DNA of 64,000 nt from Burkholderiaceae bacterium (GTDB lineage: Bacteria > Pseudomonadota > Gammaproteobacteria > Burkholderiales > Burkholderiaceae_C). Both the position numbers and the translations under genes were made by a program. The notes beneath the pieces are model-generated. The model did not search any database. It saw nothing but the letters and a program-made list of their open reading frames with translations, and had not been told where the DNA came from. Below are positions 15,462 through 24,206 of this stretch, in pieces. Every line of letters begins with the position of its first letter. The first letter of the stretch is position 1. Location: NCBI GenBank assembly GCA_024235995.1, contig JACKLI010000001.1, forward strand, positions 3,286,001 through 3,350,000. Reading direction: 5' to 3'.

Positions 15462-16577
15462 ATGGATTTCGATTTTTCCGACGACCAGCTGCAACTGCGC
15501 GACGCCGTCGCCAAGTGGGTTGAAAAGAGCTACGACTTCGAGCGCCGCAAGAAGGTGGTGGCCGCCGGCGGTTTCGACCGCGGTGTTTATCAAGAGCTGG
15601 CCGAGCTGGGCCTGACCGGCATCTGCGTGGACGAGGACCACGGCGGCCTGGGCATGGGCCCGGTGGAGGCCATGGTGGTGCTGGAGGAGCTGGGCCGCGG
15701 CATCGTGTGCGAGCCGCTGGCGCAGGCCTTCGTCACCGGCACCGTCATCCAGGCCCATGGCGGCGACGAGGTCAAGCGCGCCTGGCTGCCCCGGATCGCC
15801 AACGGCGAGGCCCTGGTGGTGCTGGCGCAGCAGGAGCGCCAGGCGCGCTACCGGCTCGACGTTTGCGAGGCAAAAGCGGTCAAGGCCGGCGCGGGATATG
15901 CGCTGAAAGCTCTCAAAAACATAGTTCCCGCCGGCGACCAGGCCGACGCCTTCGTGGTGCCCGCCATGCTGGAGGGCAAGCTGGCGCTGTTCCTGGTCGA
16001 GCGCGGCGCGCCCGGCGTGCACACGCGCGGCTACCTGACGCAGGACGAGTCGCGCGCCGCCGACGTCAAGCTGGACGGCGCCCCCGCGCAGCTCATCACC
16101 GCCGACGGCCTGGCCGCCCTGCGGCACGCCGCCGACATCGGCATCGCCAGCGCCTGCGCCCTGGGCGTGGGCGCGATGGACCGGACGCTCAAGCTGACGG
16201 TCGACTACATGAACCAGCGCAAGCAGTTCGGCGTGGTGATCGCCAGCTTCCAGGCGCTGCGCCACCGCGTGGCCGACATGAAGATGCAACTGGAGCTGGC
16301 GCGCTCCATGAGCTACTACGCCACGCTCAAGCTGGGCGCGCCCGCGGCCGAGCGCCGCCAGGCGCTGTCGCGCGCCAAGGTGCAGCTGGGCCAGTCGATG
16401 CGCTTCGTCGGCCAGCAGTCGGTGCAGCTGCACGGCGGCATCGGCGTGACCGACGAGTACGTGGGCAGCCACTACTTCAAATACTTGACGCAGCTGGAGA
16501 TGAGCTGGGGCGACACCCTGCACCACCTGGGCCAGGTGAGCGAGCACATGACGGACACCGCCGGCGTGTTCGCCTGA
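15462..16577 (+). CDS. Acyl-CoA dehydrogenase, pimeloyl-CoA dehydrogenase small-subunit type
   Basis: This 371-residue acyl-CoA dehydrogenase-fold protein starts MDFDFSDDQLQLRDAV and ends with QLHGGIGVTDEYVGSHYFKYL. The middle beta-domain is shorter than in the large subunit and lacks its SEPGSGSD segment, as in PimD-type partner subunits. It lies 152 bp downstream of the large-subunit gene, separated by a palindromic repeat. A weak repeat-like stretch (GAAAGCTCTCAAAAACATAG, near 15902) lies inside. Transcription most likely ends at the terminator at 16623-16653. Confidence 0.88.
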   Translation: MDFDFSDDQLQLRDAVAKWVEKSYDFERRKKVVAAGGFDRGVYQELAELGLTGICVDEDHGGLGMGPVEAMVVLEELGRGIVCEPLAQAFVTGTVIQAHGGDEVKRAWLPRIANGEALVVLAQQERQARYRLDVCEAKAVKAGAGYALKALKNIVPAGDQADAFVVPAMLEGKLALFLVERGAPGVHTRGYLTQDESRAADVKLDGAPAQLITADGLAALRHAADIGIASACALGVGAMDRTLKLTVDYMNQRKQFGVVIASFQALRHRVADMKMQLELARSMSYYATLKLGAPAAERRQALSRAKVQLGQSMRFVGQQSVQLHGGIGVTDEYVGSHYFKYLTQLEMSWGDTLHHLGQVSEHMTDTAGVFA

Positions 16578-16622
16578 GCCGCACGCCCCAACCGCGCCGA
16601 CAGGCGCAGACGTATCATGCCG

Positions 16623-16653
16623 AACGGCGCTGCAAACCTGCAGTGCCGTTTTT
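16623..16653 (+). terminator. Rho-independent terminator after the acyl-CoA dehydrogenase pair
   Basis: The arms AACGGCGCTGCA and TGCAGTGCCGTT pair at 11 of 12 positions around a 4-nt loop and run into TTTTT. It lies 45 bp after the dehydrogenase stop and 12 bp before the MFS start codon. Confidence 0.82.
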
Positions 16654-16665
16654 GTTTCCCCGCCC

Positions 16666-18096
16666 ATGCCGACGCACGCCCACGCTCCCCAAGGTCCCGC
16701 CAACCCGCGCCTGGTGCTGTGGATCATCGCCATCGGCATGTTCATGCAGCTGCTGGACTCGACCATCGTCAACACCGCGCTGCCGGCGATGGCGCGCAGC
16801 CTGGGCGAGCAGCCCCTGCGCATGCAGGCGGTGGTGGTGTCCTATGCGCTCACGATGGCGGTGGTCATCCCCAGCACGGGCTGGCTGGCCGACCGCTTCG
16901 GCACGCAGCGCATCTTCACGCTCGCCATCGCCCTGTTCACCGCCGGCTCCATCGCCTGCGCGGCCTCGGCCAGCCTCAATCAACTGATTGCCGCGCGCGT
17001 GCTGCAGGGCGTGGGCGGCGCCATGCTGATGCCCGTCGGCCGCCTGGTGGTGCTGCGCGCCTTCCCCAAGGACCAGTTCCTGGAAGCCATCAGCTTCGTC
17101 GCCATCCCGGCGCTGGTGGGCCCGCTGATCGGCCCCACGCTGGGCGGCTGGCTGGTCGAGGTCGCCAGCTGGCACTGGATCTTTCTCATCAACCTGCCGG
17201 TGGGGCTGCTCGGCATCGTCGCCTCGCAGCGCTACATCCCCAACTTCCTGGCCCCCCGGCCCGGCCGGTTCGACCTGGGCGGCTACCTGCTGCTGGCGGT
17301 GGCCATGGTGGCCACCTCGCTGGCGCTGGACGGCCTGTCGGGCCTGGGCTGGGCGCACGCGCTGCTGGTGCTGCTGATGGTGCTGGGCCTGGCCGCGCTG
17401 GCGGCGTACTGGCTGCACGCGCTGCGCAGCCCGGCGCCGATCTTCTCGCCCGCGCTGTTCACCATGCAGAGCTACCGCGTGGGCCTGCTGGGCAACCTGT
17501 TCGCCCGCATCGGCTCGGGCGCCATGCCCTACCTGCTGCCGCTGCTGCTGCAGCTCGCCCTGGGCTACTCGCCGGCACAGGCCGGCATGCTGATGCTGCC
17601 GGTGGCGATTGCCGGCATGCTCAGCAAGCGCGCCGCCACGGGCATCATCACCCAGTGGGGCTACCAGCCAGTTCTGGTGAGCAACACGCTGCTGCTGGGC
17701 GCGATGATCGCCTCCTTTGCCCTGATGGGGCCCACCCAGCCCCTGTGGCTGCGCATCGTGCAGCTGGCCCTGTTCGGCGCCATCAACTCGTTTCAGTTCA
17801 CCGCCATGAACGCGGTGACGCTCAAGGACCTGGCGCCGCAGCAGGCGGCCAGCGGCAACAGCCTGTTCTCGATGGTGCAGATGCTGGGCATGAGCCTGGG
17901 CGTGACCTGTGCGGCCGCCCTGCTGGTGGCCTTCAGCAACTGGTTTTCTGAAGGTGGCGGCCACGGGCTGCCGGTGTTTCGCGCCGCCTTCGTCGCCATC
18001 GGCGTGATGACCATGGGCTCGGCCGCCATCTTCTGGCAGCTGGAGCAGGGCCGCCACGCGGTGCCGGCGCCGGGCCACGCGGTCGACGACGTGTGA
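16666..18096 (+). CDS. MFS multidrug efflux transporter, DHA2 (14-TM) type
   Basis: This 476-residue inner-membrane proton-drug antiporter has DHA2 motifs: LLDSTIVNTALPAMARSL in TM1 (residues ~26-43), GWLADRFGTQRIF (motif A, ~65-77), RVLQGVGGAMLMPVGR (motif B) and GPLIGPTLGGWLVE (motif C, ~145-158). It resembles MdtD-like transporters. No membrane-fusion or outer-membrane partner is adjacent, so it probably exports into the periplasm by itself. Its stop touches the nicB stop (convergent, no spacer). The drug range is unknown. Confidence 0.9.
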   Translation: MPTHAHAPQGPANPRLVLWIIAIGMFMQLLDSTIVNTALPAMARSLGEQPLRMQAVVVSYALTMAVVIPSTGWLADRFGTQRIFTLAIALFTAGSIACAASASLNQLIAARVLQGVGGAMLMPVGRLVVLRAFPKDQFLEAISFVAIPALVGPLIGPTLGGWLVEVASWHWIFLINLPVGLLGIVASQRYIPNFLAPRPGRFDLGGYLLLAVAMVATSLALDGLSGLGWAHALLVLLMVLGLAALAAYWLHALRSPAPIFSPALFTMQSYRVGLLGNLFARIGSGAMPYLLPLLLQLALGYSPAQAGMLMLPVAIAGMLSKRAATGIITQWGYQPVLVSNTLLLGAMIASFALMGPTQPLWLRIVQLALFGAINSFQFTAMNAVTLKDLAPQQAASGNSLFSMVQMLGMSLGVTCAAALLVAFSNWFSEGGGHGLPVFRAAFVAIGVMTMGSAAIFWQLEQGRHAVPAPGHAVDDV

Positions 18097-21000
18097 TCAG
18101 GGCGCAACCTGCGCCCGCGCCCGCGCCACCGCCTCGGGCAGATCGGCCCAGGCCGGGCGCTGCGGCGCAAAGCGCGCCCGCATGTAGCCGGCCAGCTGGA
18201 CGAGCTGGGCATCGTCGAACGCCTGGCCGAACGCCGGCATGAAGCCGACGTCGCGCGTGGCCGGCTCCTGCACGCCCTCCAGGATGGTGCGCAGCAGGTT
18301 GTCGGGCCGGTCGCTGTGCAAATTGCCGTTGAGCGCCAGCGGCACGTTCAGGCCCAGCAGGCGCGGGCCGTTGCCGTCGTGGTGGCAGGCGCCGCAGGCC
18401 TGCTCGAACAGGCGCTGCGCCGGCCCCAGCAGCGCGGGCGCGGCCTGCGCGCCCTGGGCGATGGCCATGGCCGCCGCCTGCCCGGCCTGCTGCGGCGTGG
18501 CCCCCGTGCCGAACGAGGCCAGGTAGTGCGCCATGGCGCGCACGTCGGCCTCGGGCACGTCCTGCAGCTTGCGCACCACCTCGGCCATGGGGCCGCCCAC
18601 CGCACCGTGCTGCGGGCTGTGGCCCTGGCGCAGGTAGTCGTAGAAGGCCTGCTCGGTCCAGGGCACGGGGCCGGGATGGCGGGCGGTGAGCGAGGGCGCC
18701 TCCCAGCCCTTGACCATGGCGCCGCTTAAAAACGCCGTGCCGCCCTGCTCCGCACCCAGCGCGTTGCGCGGCGTGTGGCAGGCGCCGCAGTGGCCGACGC
18801 CGTTGACCAGGTATTCGCCGCGCTGCCACTGCGCCGAGCGGGCAGCCTCGGCGCTCGGGCGGGGGCCGCTCTCCAGGTACAGCGCGTTCCAGCCGGCCAG
18901 CAGCGGGCGCAGGCTGAACGGAAACTTCAGCTGCGTGGACGAAGCCTGGGCGCGCACCGGCGGCTGGCTCATCAGCCAGGCATACAGCGCCATCAGGTCC
19001 TCGTCCGTCATCCGCGTGTAGGCCGTGTAGGGAAAGGCCGGGTACAGCCGGTGGCCGTCGCGCGCAACGCCCTCGCGCATGGCGCGCTGGAAGGCGCTGA
19101 AGGACCAGGCGCCGATGCCGGTGTCCACGTCGGGCGTGATGTTGGTGCTGTAGACGGTGCCGAAGGGCGTGTCCATGGCCAGCCCGCCGGCCAGCGCAGG
19201 GCCGCCGGGCGTGGTGTGGCACTGCGCGCAGTTGCCCAGCGCGGCCAGCTGGCGGCCTTTTTCGAGGATCTGCGCGGTGTAGACCGCAGCCGACGCGGGC
19301 GCCACCGGCGCGATGGCCGAGCGCCAGCCCAGCAGGCCCAGCACCACGCCGAACGCTCCCGCGAGCAGCGCACCCACCTTCAGCTTGCGCCGGCGCGGCC
19401 AGGGGGCGTTGGACGGCGGCTGCGGCAGGGCCGGCGCGGCCGCCTTGGGGGCCGTAGGCAAGGGCGTTGGATGGAGCGCCGCGCGCACCACCTCGGGCGT
19501 GAAGGGCGGCTGGCGAAAGCGCACGCCGGTGGCATCGAAGATGGCGTTGGCGATGGCCGCCGTGCCGGGCACCGAAGACGACTCGCCCACGCCCAGCGGC
19601 GGCTCGTCGGGCCGGGGCATCTGCATCACCTCGATCACCGGCACCTCGCGAAAGCTCAGGATCGGGTAGCTGCCCCATTCGCGGCTGGCGGGCAGGCTCG
19701 TGCCGGGGTCGATGCGCAGCTGCTCCTTCAGCGCGCGGCTGGTGGTCTGCAGCACGTTGCCGTGCACCTGGTGCTCCACCCCCGCGGGGTTGACGACCAG
19801 GCCCGCGTCGTGCCCCACCACCACGCGCTTGACGTGCACCTCGCCCGTCGTGCGGTTGACGTCCACATCCGCCACCCAGGCCGACCAGGCGGCACCGAAG
19901 CCGGGCCACTTGCTGTGCACGTAGCGCGCATAGGCCACGCCCTGGCCGTGCAGCCAGTCGCCGCTGGCGCCCTGCTGCTGCGGCGCGGCGTGCGGCTTCC
20001 AGCCGGCGCGGGCGGCGGTGGCCTGCAGCAGCTCGTGGGCGCGCGGGTCCTTCAGGTGCCGCAGGCGAAAGGCCACCGGGTCAGCGCCGGCCGCGTGCGC
20101 CAGCTCGTCCATGTAGGACTCGTGCGCGAAGCTGTTGGGCAGGGCCGACACGCCGCGCAGCCAGGCCGCGCGCAGGATGGGCGCCATGTCGTTGATGGTG
20201 ACGCGCAGGTCGGCAATGTCGTAGGGCGGGCGCGCCGTGCGGTCGCCCATGGCGAAGGCCTGCGCGCCGGGCTCCACCGCGCGCGTGAGCAGCAGGGCCA
20301 GCGTGGGCGCGGCGTTGGACGGGTAGCTGCTGCGAAAGTCGTAGCCGGCGATGCCGCCGGCGGCCGTCACGCCGCCGCGCACCTCCATCAGCTGCGCCGC
20401 GCCCTTGGGCTCCCACAGGTTTTCCTGCTCGCGCGTGAGCTGCACGCGCACCGGCGCGCCCACGGCGCGCGACAGCAGCGCGGCGTCGGCCGCCACGTCG
20501 TCGGCGCCGTTGCGCCCGTAGCAGCCCGAGGCCTCCAGCCGCACCACGTCCACGGCCACGTCCGGCACGCCCAGCAGGCGCGACAGATCGGCCCGCAGCG
20601 CGTGCGGGTGCTGGCTGCCGGCGTACACGCGCAGCGCGGGCGTCTGGCCCGCGCCGCGCCAGTCGGCCACGGCGCACGAGGGGCCGATGGAGGCGTGCAA
20701 CTGGTAGGGCCAGACGTAGGTGCGCTCCAGCACCTGGCTGGCGCCGGAGAGCGCGGCGTTGACGTCGCCCTCGTCGACCACCTGGCGCGCGGTGGCGGGG
20801 TTGTCGCGCAGCGCCTGGGCCAGCTCGCCCAGCGGCGGCATGCCCGGCCAGGGCTTCCAGCGTACCGCCAGCTGGGCGCAGGCCTGCTCGGCCTGCTCCT
20901 CGCGCTCGGCCACCACGCCGACGAAGTCGCGGATCACCACCACGGCGCGGATGCCGGGGATGTGGGCAATGGAGCGCTCGTCCACGCTATCGAGCGTGTT

Positions 21001-21798
21001 GCCGATGAACTCGCCGTGGTCGGCCCCGGCATAGGGCGGGCGCACCACACGGCCATGCAGCATGCCGGGCAGGCGCACGTCGTGGACGAACACTGCCTCG
21101 CCGAAGGCCTTGGCCGCGATGTCCACGCGCGGCGCGCTCTGGCCCACCACGCGGTGCTCGGCGACGGGCTTGACGGGTGTGTTCGGGTCCAGGCCCAGCA
21201 CCACCCGCCGGCCACGCAGCAGCTCGCCATAAGCGACACCGCGCGCGGCATCGCCGGCGACTTTGATGCGGCCGGCATCGACCTGCAGTTGGCCAGGCGG
21301 CACCTGCAGCCGCTCGGCCGCTTGCGCCAGCAGCCAGGCGCGCGCCTGCGCCGCCGCCTGGCGCAGCGGCACGGCGCTGATCTGGATGGAGGCGCTGGCG
21401 ATGGTGGGGCCCTGGTTGGGCGCGCGGCCGGTGTCGCCCAGCACCATGTCCACCTGCTCGAACGCCAGGTCCAGCTCCTCGGCCACGATCTGGCCCAGCG
21501 CGGTGCGAATGCCCGTGCCCAGATCCACGTGGCCATTCAGCCCCAGCGCCGTACCGTCGTCCCACACGGCCAGCAGGATCTCCACACCCTCGGCCGGGTC
21601 GCTGGCGATGAACGGGGGCTGGCCCGGCGTGGGTGGCGGCGGGGGCGGCGGCTCGCGCGTGACGAGCAGCACGCCCTCGACACGCAAAAAGTCGCCGCGC
21701 GTGCGCAGGCGGCTCAGGCGCTCGGAGCGTTGCACGGCAGCTCGGCGGTTGCTCGGACGACCGCCGCCAGGATTTCGACGTGCGTGCCGCAGCGGCAC
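18097..21798 (-). CDS. nicB: Nicotinate dehydrogenase-type molybdenum subunit fused to a triheme cytochrome c
   Basis: This very long protein (up to 1233 residues) fuses a xanthine-oxidase-family molybdopterin-binding domain (~60-790), a single membrane helix (~802-825, preceded by RRRK) and a cytochrome c domain with three CxxCH heme sites (CAQCH ~857, CGACH ~1003, CGACH ~1135). This architecture matches NicB, which hydroxylates nicotinate to 6-hydroxynicotinate and passes electrons to the respiratory chain. By the positive-inside rule the Mo domain is cytoplasmic and the cytochrome periplasmic. The start is uncertain: the ATG at 21798 overlaps the small-subunit gene by 85 bp, and a GTG or TTG near 21670-21690 is possible. 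A proline run (EPPPPPPPTPG) lies near residue 50. Isoquinoline oxidoreductase is the alternative, but the neighbours favour nicotinate. Confidence 0.85.
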   Translation of the reverse strand: MPLRHARRNPGGGRPSNRRAAVQRSERLSRLRTRGDFLRVEGVLLVTREPPPPPPPTPGQPPFIASDPAEGVEILLAVWDDGTALGLNGHVDLGTGIRTALGQIVAEELDLAFEQVDMVLGDTGRAPNQGPTIASASIQISAVPLRQAAAQARAWLLAQAAERLQVPPGQLQVDAGRIKVAGDAARGVAYGELLRGRRVVLGLDPNTPVKPVAEHRVVGQSAPRVDIAAKAFGEAVFVHDVRLPGMLHGRVVRPPYAGADHGEFIGNTLDSVDERSIAHIPGIRAVVVIRDFVGVVAEREEQAEQACAQLAVRWKPWPGMPPLGELAQALRDNPATARQVVDEGDVNAALSGASQVLERTYVWPYQLHASIGPSCAVADWRGAGQTPALRVYAGSQHPHALRADLSRLLGVPDVAVDVVRLEASGCYGRNGADDVAADAALLSRAVGAPVRVQLTREQENLWEPKGAAQLMEVRGGVTAAGGIAGYDFRSSYPSNAAPTLALLLTRAVEPGAQAFAMGDRTARPPYDIADLRVTINDMAPILRAAWLRGVSALPNSFAHESYMDELAHAAGADPVAFRLRHLKDPRAHELLQATAARAGWKPHAAPQQQGASGDWLHGQGVAYARYVHSKWPGFGAAWSAWVADVDVNRTTGEVHVKRVVVGHDAGLVVNPAGVEHQVHGNVLQTTSRALKEQLRIDPGTSLPASREWGSYPILSFREVPVIEVMQMPRPDEPPLGVGESSSVPGTAAIANAIFDATGVRFRQPPFTPEVVRAALHPTPLPTAPKAAAPALPQPPSNAPWPRRRKLKVGALLAGAFGVVLGLLGWRSAIAPVAPASAAVYTAQILEKGRQLAALGNCAQCHTTPGGPALAGGLAMDTPFGTVYSTNITPDVDTGIGAWSFSAFQRAMREGVARDGHRLYPAFPYTAYTRMTDEDLMALYAWLMSQPPVRAQASSTQLKFPFSLRPLLAGWNALYLESGPRPSAEAARSAQWQRGEYLVNGVGHCGACHTPRNALGAEQGGTAFLSGAMVKGWEAPSLTARHPGPVPWTEQAFYDYLRQGHSPQHGAVGGPMAEVVRKLQDVPEADVRAMAHYLASFGTGATPQQAGQAAAMAIAQGAQAAPALLGPAQRLFEQACGACHHDGNGPRLLGLNVPLALNGNLHSDRPDNLLRTILEGVQEPATRDVGFMPAFGQAFDDAQLVQLAGYMRARFAPQRPAWADLPEAVARARAQVAP

Positions 21799-22217
21799 AG
21801 GTTGCCGGCCAGCGCGTCGCGCACCGCCTGTTCACTGGGCTGGGGTTCGCGCGCCAGCAGGGCGGCCGTCGTCATGATCATGCCGTTCAGGCAGTAGCCG
21901 CACTGCGCCGCCTGCGCCTGGATGAAGGCGCCCTGCACCGGGTGCGGACGCGCGCGATCGCCCAGGCCCTCCAGCGTGGTGATGCGCCGGCCCTGCACCT
22001 GGGCCGCCGGGATGACGCAGGCGCGCGCCGCCACGCCGTCCACGTGCACCGTGCAGGCGCCGCACTGGCCCAGGCCGCAACCGTACTTGGGGCCGTTCAG
22101 CCGCAGGTCGTGGCGCAGCACCTGCAGCAGCGTGGCCGAGCGGCCCACGGTCAGACGCTGCGCTGCGCCATTGACGTCCAGCGTGATCTCGATGCCGTCT
22201 TCAACCATCGGTGCCAT
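21714..22217 (-). CDS. nicA: Nicotinate dehydrogenase-type small subunit, two [2Fe-2S] clusters
   Basis: This 167-residue electron-transfer subunit has eight cysteines in the family arrangement. Cys47, 52, 55 and 67 (GCGLGQCGAC) form a plant-ferredoxin-type cluster; Cys106, 109, 141 and 143 (QCGYC and LCRCG) form the helical-domain cluster. It moves electrons from the molybdenum centre toward the cytochrome domain of the next gene. The ATG at 22217 or at 22208 (MVEDGIE) could be used; both precede the first strand. It lies 8 bp after the MarR gene and overlaps nicB's apparent start, so the genes are tightly coupled. Confidence 0.9.
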   Translation of the reverse strand: MAPMVEDGIEITLDVNGAAQRLTVGRSATLLQVLRHDLRLNGPKYGCGLGQCGACTVHVDGVAARACVIPAAQVQGRRITTLEGLGDRARPHPVQGAFIQAQAAQCGYCLNGMIMTTAALLAREPQPSEQAVRDALAGNLCRCGTHVEILAAVVRATAELPCNAPSA

Positions 22218-22225
22218 GCTGCTGC

Positions 22226-22675
22226 TCAACCCGGATCGGCGCCGCTGATGCGGCGCAGCAGGTGCACCAGCTGCCGGCGCTCCTCGGCATTCAGGTCGCC
22301 AAAGGTCAGCTCGGTGATCTGCTGCGCGTGCGGCAGGGTATCGGCAATGGTGCGCTGGCCCGCCTCGGTCAGGGTGACCGTGGCGTGGCGCTTGTCGCCC
22401 GGCACATGCTCGACCGCCACCTGGCCGCTCCAGCGCAGCCGCTCGACGATGCCGCGCACCGCCGGCTCGTCCATCGCGGTGACCTCGACGATCTGGCCGA
22501 TGGTGGCACCAGGATGGTCGCGCACCGCGCACAGCACCACGAACTGCGCCGCGCCAAGCTGGCTGGCCGGCACCACGGCCTGGAAGATGGCCGTGTGCCG
22601 CTGGTAGGCGCGGCGCAGCAGGTGACCGACCTGGTCGGTCACGCGGTACTCGCCGGAAGATACGGGTGGGCTCAT
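22226..22675 (-). CDS. MarR-family transcriptional regulator (NicR-like position)
   Basis: This 149-residue winged-helix regulator has the MarR layout: N-terminal dimer helix, recognition helix near DEPAVRGIVERLRWSG (residues ~64-80), and the wing with GDKRHATVTLTEAG (~88-101). MarR proteins usually repress and release DNA on binding a small aromatic ligand. In Pseudomonas nic clusters a MarR protein, NicR, controls nicAB and responds to 6-hydroxynicotinate. Position between the nicotinamidase and nicA suggests the same role here, by inference only. A GAGG Shine-Dalgarno before the ATG at 22675 decides the start; the frame stays open far upstream. Confidence 0.88.
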   Translation of the reverse strand: MSPPVSSGEYRVTDQVGHLLRRAYQRHTAIFQAVVPASQLGAAQFVVLCAVRDHPGATIGQIVEVTAMDEPAVRGIVERLRWSGQVAVEHVPGDKRHATVTLTEAGQRTIADTLPHAQQITELTFGDLNAEERRQLVHLLRRISGADPG

Positions 22676-22725
22676 GGCAACCTCGCTTGCGGATGGCGGA
22701 AAAAAACGCCGGCCTGTCCCCTTGG

Positions 22726-23442
22726 TCAGGCGTCGGCGATGTCGCTGGACTGGATGCGCTTGACGCCCTTGGCCGCCATCTGCTTCCAAGCCGCGGCCAG
22801 CGAGCCGTTGAGATCGATGGCGCGCGTGGCGTCCTCGATCACATAGGTCTGAAAGCCCAGCTTGCGCGCGTCCAGCGCCGTCCAGGCCACGCAGAAGTCG
22901 GTGGCCAGGCCGGTGACGAAAACGGTTTTGATGCCGCGCGCCTTGAGGTACGCGCCCAGGCCCGTGGTGGTCTTGCGGTCGGCCTCCTCGAAGGCCGAAT
23001 AGCTGTCCACGTCCTTGTGAAAACCCTTGCGGATGATGACCTGCGCGGTGGGCAGCTTCAGCCCGCTGAGCAGCGCGGCGTCCTCGGTGCCCTGCACGCA
23101 GTGGTCGGGCCACATCACCTGGTTGCCGTAGCCCAGCTTGATGCTGGAAAAGGGCTTTTGCCCCGGGTGCGCGCTGGCAAACGAGGTGTGGCCCGGCGTA
23201 TGCCAGTCCTGGGTGACGACGATGTTGTCGAACGCCGCGGCCAGCTTGTTGATGACCGGCACCACCTCGGCGCCGCCCTTGACCGGCAGCGTGCCGCCAT
23301 CGACGAAGCAGTTCTGCACATCGACCACGATCAGGGCAGCCCGGGGGCCGGGCTTGATCCGGGCCGCGGCCCAGGCCGGCGCCGACAGCCCCGCCACGCT
23401 GGCGGCCGCGGCGGATTGAAGCAGGAAGTTTCGGCGTTGCAT
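22726..23442 (-). CDS. pncA: Exported nicotinamidase (PncA family)
   Basis: This 238-residue isochorismatase-fold hydrolase converts nicotinamide to nicotinate and ammonia. The catalytic triad is visible as Asp41 (VVDVQNCFV), Lys139 (IIRKGFH) and Cys184 (GLATDFCV); likely metal ligands are Asp79, His81, His85 and His114. Unusually for PncA, residues 1-27 form a twin-arginine-like signal peptide (MQRRNFLLQSAAAASVAGLS, then APAWAA), so it should act in the periplasm. A strong AGGAG lies before the ATG at 23442. It is 14 bp after the ATPase gene in the nicotinate operon and would feed nicotinate to the importer. Confidence 0.9.
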   Translation of the reverse strand: MQRRNFLLQSAAAASVAGLSAPAWAAARIKPGPRAALIVVDVQNCFVDGGTLPVKGGAEVVPVINKLAAAFDNIVVTQDWHTPGHTSFASAHPGQKPFSSIKLGYGNQVMWPDHCVQGTEDAALLSGLKLPTAQVIIRKGFHKDVDSYSAFEEADRKTTTGLGAYLKARGIKTVFVTGLATDFCVAWTALDARKLGFQTYVIEDATRAIDLNGSLAAAWKQMAAKGVKRIQSSDIADA

Positions 23443-23456
23443 GATGATCTCCTTGG

Positions 23457-24206
23457 TCAAACACTCAGGTACGTGCGGCGGACCAGATCCGCCTGCGCCA
23501 GCTCGTCCATCGTCCCCTCGAATCGGATCTGGCCCTTTTCGAGCACGTAGGCCCGGTCCGACACCAGTTCGGCGAAGTGCAGGTTCTGCTCCGACAGCAG
23601 GATGCTCACGCCCCTGGCCTTGAGCTCCAGGATCATGCCCGCCATCTGCTCGACGATGACCGGCGCCACGCCCTCCGAGGGCTCGTCGAGCAGCACCAGA
23701 AAGGGGTTGCCCATCAGCGTGCGGCCCACGGTCAGCATCTGCTGCTCGCCGCCGCTCATGCGCCCGCCGGGGCGGTCGGGCATTTCGCCCAGGTTGGGAA
23801 AAAGCTGATAGAGCTCCCTGGGCGACCAGGTGGGCGCCGGCGTGCCGTCGGGCCAGTGGCGCGGCGGCTGGCGGCCGACCTCCAGGTTCTCGGCCACCGT
23901 CAGGTCGACGAAGATGCGCCGGTCCTCGGGCACGAAGCCCATGCCCAGCGCGGCGATCTGGTAGGGCTGGCGCGTGGAGACGTCGCGCTGCATGAAGCGC
24001 ACCGTGCCCTTGCGCTTGTCCATCAGGCCCATCAGGGTCTTGAGCGTGGTCGACTTGCCCGCGCCGTTGCGCCCCATCAGGGCCACCACCTCGCCGCGGC
24101 GCACCTGCAGGTTCAAGTCGAACAGGATTTGCGCCGCGCCATACCAGGCGCACAGGCCGTGCGCGTCCAGCAGCACGTCGGCGTGATCGGGGTGCACCGC
24201 CGTCAT
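23457..24206 (-). CDS. ABC transporter ATPase, LivF type (nicotinate operon)
   Basis: This 249-residue ATPase has Walker A GRNGAGKST (~42-50), signature MSGGEQQMLTVGRTLM, Walker B LVLLDEPSEGVAP and Gln in LSEQNLHFA. The LSP/AP loop and short C terminus place it with LivF. Its ATG overlaps the LivG-type stop by ATGA. It works with the LivG-type ATPase and the fused permease to import a solute captured by the binding protein at 27055-28269. The context points to nicotinate or a related pyridine, but specificity is not readable from the sequence. Confidence 0.9.
   Translation of the reverse strand: MTAVHPDHADVLLDAHGLCAWYGAAQILFDLNLQVRRGEVVALMGRNGAGKSTTLKTLMGLMDKRKGTVRFMQRDVSTRQPYQIAALGMGFVPEDRRIFVDLTVAENLEVGRQPPRHWPDGTPAPTWSPRELYQLFPNLGEMPDRPGGRMSGGEQQMLTVGRTLMGNPFLVLLDEPSEGVAPVIVEQMAGMILELKARGVSILLSEQNLHFAELVSDRAYVLEKGQIRFEGTMDELAQADLVRRTYLSV

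Noticed and set aside
14101..16577. Acyl-CoA dehydrogenase pair as the lower part of nicotinate catabolism (glutaryl-CoA step)
   Set aside because: The genes are on the other strand, outside the nicotinate operon, end in their own terminator and resemble pimeloyl-CoA dehydrogenase subunits rather than GcdH. No link can be shown.
18775..21897. 1040-codon plus-strand open frame
   Set aside because: It is antisense to nicB with a composition dominated by Arg, Ala, Gly and His, as expected from the complement of a high-GC gene. No family motif is seen.
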